Assembly: GCA_002337455.1 (NCBI GenBank)
Contig: DDGC01000004.1
Span: 172,968 to 236,967, forward strand
From: Rhizobiales bacterium UBA1912
GTDB lineage: Bacteria > Pseudomonadota > Alphaproteobacteria > Rhizobiales > Devosiaceae
Direction of reading: 5' to 3'
Length of the DNA: 64,000 nt
This document shows positions 58,605-64,000 of this stretch, in pieces. Within the stretch, counting starts at the first letter, position 1. Each line of letters begins with the position of its first letter. Under the pieces are notes generated by a model, which was given only the letters and a program-made list of their open reading frames with translations, ran no database searches and had not been told where the DNA came from. Position numbers and translations under genes: made by a program.

Positions 58605-60923
58605 ATGCCCAAGGGCCCCAGACATCTGCCCACGCTCGACTACGTCTCGATCGTGGCGTCGCTTTACAAGGACAGACGCGCCATGCTTGTCGGCATGGCG
58701 GCTACGATTATTGGCGTCTTGATGGCGGCCATCAAGACCGACGCGCTGGTGCTTTACGTTGTTGCCCTGGCCTTCGTCGTTTCCACTGCGCTGCGCTATT
58801 ACAATATGCTTGCGTTCGAAGAGAACCCGCCGGCGCCGGACGATCGCGCTGCCGCGCTGTTCTGGGAACGCAAGCAGATGATCCAGGGCACGGTCTCGGC
58901 GTCTATCTACGGCGGCTGGTGTTTTGTTTCGCTCGTTCTCGTTGATGATCCATTTGCCGAGCTGGTCGCCATTTCGGTGACGATTGCCGCTATGATCGGC
59001 ATTGCGACGCGCAATTTCGGCATCGACAGGATCGTGGCCTCGCAGTCGCTGGCCATCGCAATCCCGCTTGCGCTGGGGCTGGTTCTGGTCGGCGATGGCT
59101 ATCATATGGCGCTTGCGGCGCTTCTCGTCCCGTTGGTGATAAGTTTCCGGTTCCTTGCCGCGGACGTGCGGGGTCTTTTGCTCTCGCAGGTCCATGAACG
59201 CACAGTGGCCTCGCGATTGGCCGTTCAGCTCGACACCGCGCTCGAAACCATGCAGCACGGGCTTTGCATGCTCGACGAGAACGGGGTGATCGCGCTGGCG
59301 AACGATCGTGCGCAGCAGACCTTTGCCGGCATTGCCGAAGGGGCATGGGTCGGGCGCTCGTTTTCGGACCTGCTCGAAGACGCCATCGGAAAGCGGGCGC
59401 TGCCCGAAACGACGGCGGACCGTCTCAACCGGATGATTATCCAGCAGACTGGCGGCAAGATCGTCATGAAGTTTTCGGGCGACTATCATTGTGAGGTCAC
59501 CATTTCCTCGCGCGGCGACCGCACGGTGCTGCTTTTCGAAAACGTCACCGCCCGCATCCGGGCCCAGGAGCGCATCAATTTCATGGCGCGCTATGACGGG
59601 CTGACCGGGTTGCCCAATCGCGCCTATTTCACCGAACAGGTCGAAGCGGAACTGGCGTCGCGGGAGCGGGTTGGCCGGGACGAGCCCGTGCTTTTGGCCA
59701 TCGTCGATATTGATGACTTCAAGCATGTCAACGACACGTTCGGGCATCTGGCGGGCGACAGGGTGTTGTCGGAAACCGCCGTACGCATACAATCGGTCAT
59801 GAATCGGCACTCGCGGCTGGCCCGGCTGGGCGGCGACGAATTCGTCGTCTATCGCGCCCAGGACACCGATGGCGATGCAGTTCGCGCCGAGGCCGAGGCA
59901 ATCCTTTCGGTGTTGCAGCGCCCGTTCGAGGTTGGTGGTGAGACGGTCGAACTGCGCGCCTCGATAGGCTTCGTCACGAATTTGGAACCCAAGACCGCCC
60001 TCGACGATCTGATAACCCGGGCCGATCTGGCGCTTTACAGCGCCAAGGCGCGCGGCAAGGGCCAGTATCAGGCCTTTGTCGAGGAAATGGACAGCGAGTT
60101 CCGCTATCGCCAACGTCTCAAGAGCGATCTTGCCATTGCGATTGCCGAGGATCAGCTCAAGCTCGTTTACCAACCGCTTGTCGATCGTGCGACCCGTAAG
60201 GTCGCCGGGTGCGAGGCGCTGACCCGCTGGACCCATCCCGAACTCGGCCCGATCCCGCCCGATGTGTTCATCGGTCTTGCCGAGGAGACCGGCCTGATTT
60301 CGCAGATGACCCGATGGGTGCTCAAGACCGCGACGTCCGAATGCGTCAACTGGCCCGCGCCGATTTCTGTCGCCGTCAACGTCTCGGCGCGCGATTTGCG
60401 CGGAGAGGAGCTGGCCATGCATGTATCCGAAGCGCTCAGGGCCAGCGGTCTGGCGGCCGGCCGGCTGGAGATCGAGGTGACCGAAACCGCGCTGATCGAG
60501 GACCGGGAAGGGGCGGCCGCACGGCTCGAGTCGCTGGCCGAGAAGGGCATCGGCATCGCGCTCGACGATTTCGGCACCGGTTATTCCTCGCTCTCCTATC
60601 TGGACGGCATGCCGTTCTCTAAGCTCAAAATCGACCGTTCGTTTATCGCCGACATCACCACCAGCGAACGTTCACGCAAGCTGATGACCAATGTGGCCCG
60701 GCTCGGCCGGGATCTCGATCTTGTACTGGTTGCGGAAGGTGTTGAAACCGAAGACCAGCTCGAAATCATTGCTCGCGATACCGGGATCGACCAGATCCAG
60801 GGCTTCCTGTTCAGCATGCCCCTGCCGGCCATTGAAACGCGTGCGCTGATTGCCCGCATGAATCGATCGAGTGCCCGCCCGGCGCGTGGCAAAACGCGGC
60901 GGCCGGCGCTGGTGGCCAAGTAA
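58605..60923 (+). CDS. Membrane-anchored PAS-GGDEF-EAL protein (c-di-GMP turnover)
   Basis: A 772-residue protein from ATG 58605. The N-terminal region (residues 15-185) has about five transmembrane helices, followed by a short PAS-like domain (220-310), a GGDEF domain with intact GGDEF at 409-413, and an EAL domain with EAL at 537-539 plus VNVSAR, EVTETALIED and DDFGTGYSSLSYL. The I-site position reads RHSR, so no product inhibition site. Both enzyme motifs look active. A longer N-terminus from 58467 is possible but lacks conserved character. Confidence 0.94.
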   Translation: MPKGPRHLPTLDYVSIVASLYKDRRAMLVGMAATIIGVLMAAIKTDALVLYVVALAFVVSTALRYYNMLAFEENPPAPDDRAAALFWERKQMIQGTVSASIYGGWCFVSLVLVDDPFAELVAISVTIAAMIGIATRNFGIDRIVASQSLAIAIPLALGLVLVGDGYHMALAALLVPLVISFRFLAADVRGLLLSQVHERTVASRLAVQLDTALETMQHGLCMLDENGVIALANDRAQQTFAGIAEGAWVGRSFSDLLEDAIGKRALPETTADRLNRMIIQQTGGKIVMKFSGDYHCEVTISSRGDRTVLLFENVTARIRAQERINFMARYDGLTGLPNRAYFTEQVEAELASRERVGRDEPVLLAIVDIDDFKHVNDTFGHLAGDRVLSETAVRIQSVMNRHSRLARLGGDEFVVYRAQDTDGDAVRAEAEAILSVLQRPFEVGGETVELRASIGFVTNLEPKTALDDLITRADLALYSAKARGKGQYQAFVEEMDSEFRYRQRLKSDLAIAIAEDQLKLVYQPLVDRATRKVAGCEALTRWTHPELGPIPPDVFIGLAEETGLISQMTRWVLKTATSECVNWPAPISVAVNVSARDLRGEELAMHVSEALRASGLAAGRLEIEVTETALIEDREGAAARLESLAEKGIGIALDDFGTGYSSLSYLDGMPFSKLKIDRSFIADITTSERSRKLMTNVARLGRDLDLVLVAEGVETEDQLEIIARDTGIDQIQGFLFSMPLPAIETRALIARMNRSSARPARGKTRRPALVAK

Positions 60924-60947
60924 CGCCAACCGTTCCGGCGTCTTTTT
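60922..60947 (+). terminator. Rho-independent terminator after the GGDEF-EAL gene
   Basis: AACGCC (60922-60927) and GGCGT (60937-60941) form a short stem with a 9-nt loop, followed by CTTTTTT. It lies directly at the stop codon and may end the transcript before the FeeM-like gene. Confidence 0.6.
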
Positions 60948-61004
60948 TGGGCTTTTCCTCAGCGTTAAAATTTTACTAACATTGCTCCATTTCGGGGTGA
61001 TGCA

Positions 61005-61769
61005 ATGGGTGATTCCGATATCGGAACGCAGGCCAGGACGTCGCGCTTTTCCACCAGCCTCATGGACATGCTCGAGCGGGTGGAATACCGCCGCGTCAGG
61101 CTCGATGAACAGTTCGATCCGGTTTACCGGCTGCGCTACGAGGCGTATCGGCGTGAAGACGGCATCGCTGTAAACGCCGAGCAGATCGCCCGCGACCATC
61201 TCGATTTCACTCCCAACGCCATGTGCCACGGGGTGTATATCGACGGGGTTCTAGTTTCTTCCATCCGCCTGCATTTCGCAACTGCCGAGCACCGGGATTC
61301 GCCGTGCATGCGCATGTATCCCGATCTGCTCAACGACATGCTCGACGCCGGGCAAACCTATATCGATCCCTCGCGCTTTGCCGCCGATCGTGAGGCAACG
61401 CTGGCCATTCCCGCCCTGCCGTTTCTCACGCTGCGGATCGCGGCGATGGCGTGCGAATATTACGACGCCGATTATTGCCTTTCGGGGGTGCGCGACGAGC
61501 ACGCCGCCTTTTACAAGCGGGTGTTCGGTTCACGGGAAATCGCCGGCTACAGCCAGTATCCGGGCATGACTTTCCCGGTCAAACTCTATGCCGCCGAAGT
61601 GTCGGACATCCGCAACCGCGTTGCCGACCGTTTCCCCTTCTTCATGTCGACCCCGGATGAGCGCGACAGGATGTTCGGACCCGACAGCGATGCCCGTTAC
61701 CTCGGTCTCATCCAGCCCACGGCGCGACAGGCGGCCCTGGCCGAAGCGCGATTTGTGCCTGCCGAGTGA
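61005..61769 (+). CDS. N-acyl amino acid synthase FeeM-like acyltransferase
   Basis: A 254-residue protein of the FeeM / autoinducer-synthase-related GNAT superfamily. VYRLRYEAYRREDGIA near residue 42, GVYIDGVLVSSIRLHF, the FLTLRIAAMACEYYDADYCLSGVRDEHAAFYKRVFGS block and PVKLY end fit the fold, where a long-chain acyl-ACP donates to an amino group. FeeM makes N-acyl tyrosines; close relatives of unknown substrate are common in Alphaproteobacteria. ATG 61005 has GGGG 5 to 9 bases before it. It lies 81 bp after the GGDEF-EAL gene, separated by a terminator. Confidence 0.75.
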   Translation: MGDSDIGTQARTSRFSTSLMDMLERVEYRRVRLDEQFDPVYRLRYEAYRREDGIAVNAEQIARDHLDFTPNAMCHGVYIDGVLVSSIRLHFATAEHRDSPCMRMYPDLLNDMLDAGQTYIDPSRFAADREATLAIPALPFLTLRIAAMACEYYDADYCLSGVRDEHAAFYKRVFGSREIAGYSQYPGMTFPVKLYAAEVSDIRNRVADRFPFFMSTPDERDRMFGPDSDARYLGLIQPTARQAALAEARFVPAE

Positions 61770-61787
61770 GCCGCTGGGCTGGGCCGG

Positions 61788-62075
61788 TTACAGGGGGTCC
61801 TGGCGCCGGGCCAGCGTTTCGATGTCGCCCAGCCTGAGGTAGTGAAGCTCGCGAACCAGCCGAAGGGTGGGCTTGGCGGCGAACAGGATCGAGCCGATCA
61901 GAAAGAACCAGGTCGCGGCGGTCTGGCTCGCAGCCGAGAAAAACAAGACGCTGCCAATCACAAAGCAGGTCGCCGCCCCGAAGTCGATGGCGGTGTACCA
62001 GACTTCATACAGTGCGTAGAGGTGGCGCCGCTCCATTGAACGGTCGCGGGCATCAGGATCAAAAAAAAGCGCCAT
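61788..62075 (-). CDS. YrhK domain protein
   Basis: A 95-residue protein of the YrhK family (PF14145) with two transmembrane helices (about 30-50 and 53-69: IDFGAATCFVIGSVLFFSAA, TWFFLIGSILFAAKP). The family function is unknown. It converges on the FeeM-like gene with 18 bp between stops. Confidence 0.85.
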   Translation of the reverse strand: MALFFDPDARDRSMERRHLYALYEVWYTAIDFGAATCFVIGSVLFFSAASQTAATWFFLIGSILFAAKPTLRLVRELHYLRLGDIETLARRQDPL

Positions 62076-62149
62076 TATCGGTCTCCCATGCGGTTGGTGT
62101 GCAAGCGCAACTGCCACGGGGCGAATATGTTTCGAGAGACGGAAAAAGC

Positions 62150-62225
62150 TGGTGCCGCTTGCGTGACTCGAACACGCGACCTCCGCATTACGAATGCGAT
62201 GCTCTACCAACTGAGCTAAAGCGGC
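62150..62225 (-). tRNA. tRNA-Thr (anticodon CGU)
   Basis: On the minus strand the sequence folds into a full cloverleaf: acceptor GCCGCTT/AAGCGGC, D arm GCTC..GAGC, anticodon stem TCGCA/TGCGG with loop TTCGTAA (anticodon CGU, reading ACG), T arm GCGTG-TTCGAGT-CACGC, and an encoded CCA end. All invariant bases are present. Confidence 0.97.
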
Positions 62226-62314
62226 TTGGCCCGAAGGGGCAGATTGGCGTCTTTTACTTTCGGTGCGCCAAACGCGCAAGGCCTGATGCGCTGCCGGAGC
62301 GCGCCTTTTTTCCC

Positions 62315-63688
62315 CTAGGGTTGTGTTGGTGTTGTGGCGTCCTCGATAGCTGGCAGGGCTGCGGCGGGGTCGGAGGCGGTGTTGGACAGCGTTTTTACGG
62401 GCGCGCGGGTCTGGACGGGAACCTTCCATTCGAAGGCGTCGAGCCGTCCGGTGACCGGTGAGGCGGGAGCCCAGTCGTCCGAGGTTATCCCGTCCGCCGT
62501 CCAGGTCGGATCGGCGGGAGCCGTCACGGCGCGGGAGAGCCATTCGCGGGCCTTGCCCTGGTCTCCGGACTGACCCTCCTCGATTTCGGCCATCAAAAGG
62601 CACATCTGGCGGGTCGGGTTTTTGCCCAGAAAAGGCGCAAGTGCGTTGCGGGCCACGCTCCATTCATAGGCGTCGATGGCCGCCCGGGCCATGACGATAG
62701 CGGCCATCGGGTGGCTGTCAGGGGCTTCGACCAGCGTGCGGGTACGCTTGAGGCGTTCGACCGCCGATGTGCCGGGTTTTGCGTGGGCGTAGAGCGTTGC
62801 GGCATCGGGATGGAAACCGGCCCGCCATGTCCTGCGCAACAGCGCCGAAGCGCGTCTTGTGTCGCCGCGGTTGATAAGGATACGTGCGGCAACCAGCGCG
62901 GCGGGCACGAAATCGGGAATGGATTTGAGCGCCCGGTTGGCGTGTTCATAGGCCGTATCGGGTTCGGTCTCCTCGAGTGCCATGGCGAGCGCGGTTTCAA
63001 GCACACCCTGGCGACGCTTTTTGGCAGCTTTCTGGCTTTTGGTCCGGGCCGGCAACGCGGCGCTCATCTCCAGCGCTTGCGCCCATGCGCCCTTGGTCGC
63101 CAGATCGTTGAATACGGCCTCCGACGCCCAATCGAGACTGGGCGAAATGGCCAAAGCCTTGCGTGCAAAGGTAATGGCAGCGTTGGCCCGATCCTGGGTT
63201 CTTGCCTGCTCGTAAAGTCCCGAAAGCGCGGCCAGCGCCGTGCGGTCGTTGGAAATCAGGGCGCGGTAATGCTCGCGGGCCGAAGAAAGATCACCCAGCG
63301 CAAGTTCGGCCCTCGCTTCGAGCAATTGGGCAGCAGGGTTTTCGGGCAGTTTGGCGCGGGCGTCGCGGGCCAGCATGCGGGCGCGGGAAAATTCTCCCGC
63401 CTGCAGGGCAATCATGCCATCCGAGAGCGCTTCCACTCCGGCCTTCTCCTTGCGCCGGGCATTGGAGCGGGCCAGGGCGGCGGGCGCGCCGATCAGGCGC
63501 CTGATGATGGCCCAGGCAAGGATCGAGGCGATAATGACACCGATGGCGATGAACAGGGCCAGCCCCAGTCCCGGGCTCATGCGCCAGGACCCGAAAGCGA
63601 TCTCGACGGTGCCGGGCAGGGCGATCAGCCAGGCGGCGCCCAGCGCAACGAGCAGGCTCAGGACGAGATAGACGATAAGGCGGATCAT
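62315..63688 (-). CDS. hemY: HemY family protein (alphaproteobacterial heme-biosynthesis-associated membrane protein)
   Basis: A 457-residue protein with two N-terminal transmembrane helices (about 5-27 and 42-62) and a long TPR-like helical domain (VEALSDGMIALQAGEFSRARMLARDARAKLPENPAAQLLEARAELALGDLSSAREHYRALI repeats). This is the HemY_N layout. In this order it is linked to hemD and a mitofilin-like gene. It is not protoporphyrinogen oxidase of the same name. ATG 63688 overlaps the upstream gene's stop as ATGA. Confidence 0.9.
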   Translation of the reverse strand: MIRLIVYLVLSLLVALGAAWLIALPGTVEIAFGSWRMSPGLGLALFIAIGVIIASILAWAIIRRLIGAPAALARSNARRKEKAGVEALSDGMIALQAGEFSRARMLARDARAKLPENPAAQLLEARAELALGDLSSAREHYRALISNDRTALAALSGLYEQARTQDRANAAITFARKALAISPSLDWASEAVFNDLATKGAWAQALEMSAALPARTKSQKAAKKRRQGVLETALAMALEETEPDTAYEHANRALKSIPDFVPAALVAARILINRGDTRRASALLRRTWRAGFHPDAATLYAHAKPGTSAVERLKRTRTLVEAPDSHPMAAIVMARAAIDAYEWSVARNALAPFLGKNPTRQMCLLMAEIEEGQSGDQGKAREWLSRAVTAPADPTWTADGITSDDWAPASPVTGRLDAFEWKVPVQTRAPVKTLSNTASDPAAALPAIEDATTPTQP

Positions 63689-64000
63689 TGGCTGGCCTCC
63701 GCTGGGGCGATACCGGACCGCGCCGCATCGAGCAACGCTTCAACCGCGATGGCCCGATCGAGCCCGCGGGCGAACTGGGGCGCCGCAGACTGCATGGGAT
63801 CGGGCAGGGCGGAAAACGCCGCTCGCGCCGCGTCCAGTTCCCCGGCGTCCAACGCAGCCTCAGTCCGGCCGACCAGCGCTTGCGGCGTATCGCCGTCGGT
63901 AGGTCGCAGGGCAATGGCCGAGGCCGCCTGGTCGAGCAGCGTCTGCGCCCAACCTGCCTGTTCGTCACGCGGCCGTGCGGCAAGAATTTCAGGGATCGCG
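63685..64000 (-). CDS. Mitofilin-like (COG4223) membrane protein, 3' part only
   Basis: The reading frame entering from beyond the right edge gives about 104 residues before the stop at 63687-63685. The end, with an EAALDAGELDAARAAFSALP segment and a helical FARGLDRAIAVEALLDAARSG tail, resembles the C-terminus of alphaproteobacterial mitofilin/COG4223 proteins usually found between hemD and hemY. The start and the membrane helix lie outside the window. It is coupled to hemY by a 4-bp overlap. Confidence 0.75.
   Translation of the reverse strand, partial: AIPEILAARPRDEQAGWAQTLLDQAASAIALRPTDGDTPQALVGRTEAALDAGELDAARAAFSALPDPMQSAAPQFARGLDRAIAVEALLDAARSGIAPAEASQ

Noticed and set aside
62150..62225. 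tRNA-Thr as an integration site of a mobile element
   Set aside because: No integrase, no repeated tRNA 3' end and no change in gene character were found on either side.

Overview
The window is GC-rich chromosomal core DNA of an alphaproteobacterium of the order Hyphomicrobiales (Rhizobiales), most likely from the Devosia/Pelagibacterium neighbourhood. The evidence is gene order and family content: acnA, ccmABCDG, yciB-ftsY-mtaB-dapF and ffh-rpsP-rimM-trmD-rplS lie together. Lineage-typical families are also present: DUF2794, IalB-type secreted proteins, a ClpS2-type adaptor, a large NAD-glutamate dehydrogenase, a K+-independent H+-pyrophosphatase and a HemY/mitofilin pair. The genus is inference. 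There is no rRNA, phage, insertion sequence or CRISPR array. The only tRNA is tRNA-Thr(CGU).

Region by region. (1) 0-7 kb: a catabolic or uptake island. A minus-strand SsuBCA/TauABC-like ABC operon with two permeases and a fumarylacetoacetate-hydrolase-family enzyme is divergent from a FadR/GntR repressor. TauE/SafE exporters flank both sides, and matching AACCA/TGGTT operators overlap both candidate promoters. (2) 7-21.3 kb: aconitase, cytochrome c maturation, then two back-to-back clusters. One carries the SRP receptor with tRNA and diaminopimelate genes, the other ffh with ribosomal protein and RNA-modification genes. (3) 21.4-31 kb: an ECF sigma/anti-sigma module with a secreted PF03640 protein, SelO, DUF1223, DUF2794, a BI-1 protein with a structured leader, ThpR, two IalB paralogues, RlmN and a GNAT. 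(4) 31-44 kb: RlmJ, LysE, ArgG, a PAS-GGDEF-EAL protein, an orphan sigma-like protein, TypA, ClpS2, a periplasmic metallo-beta-lactamase-fold protein, a membrane protein/ClpP-like protease pair and a degenerate GGDEF protein. (5) 44-55 kb: LeuC, soluble and membrane pyrophosphatases and NAD-GDH. (6) 55-64 kb: YggT/YggU, a gene-poor region, TerB-like protein, paired membrane proteins, PhhB, a second GGDEF-EAL protein, a FeeM-like acyltransferase, tRNA-Thr, HemY and a truncated mitofilin-like gene.

The most interesting signal is in the gene-poor 327 bp between yggT and the TerB-like gene (55927-56253). On the minus strand, in order, it holds two 13-bp dyads of the form TTGCA-N3-TGCAA, an IHF-like dyad, a close match to the sigma-54 -24/-12 consensus, about 80 nt without an ORF, and a strong Rho-independent terminator. 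This is the architecture of the LuxO/sigma-54-controlled Qrr small RNAs of Vibrionaceae, found here in an alphaproteobacterial context. A second structured region without a gene (25438-25625) may also encode a non-coding RNA. All calls come from reading the sequence and its translations; no database search was run.
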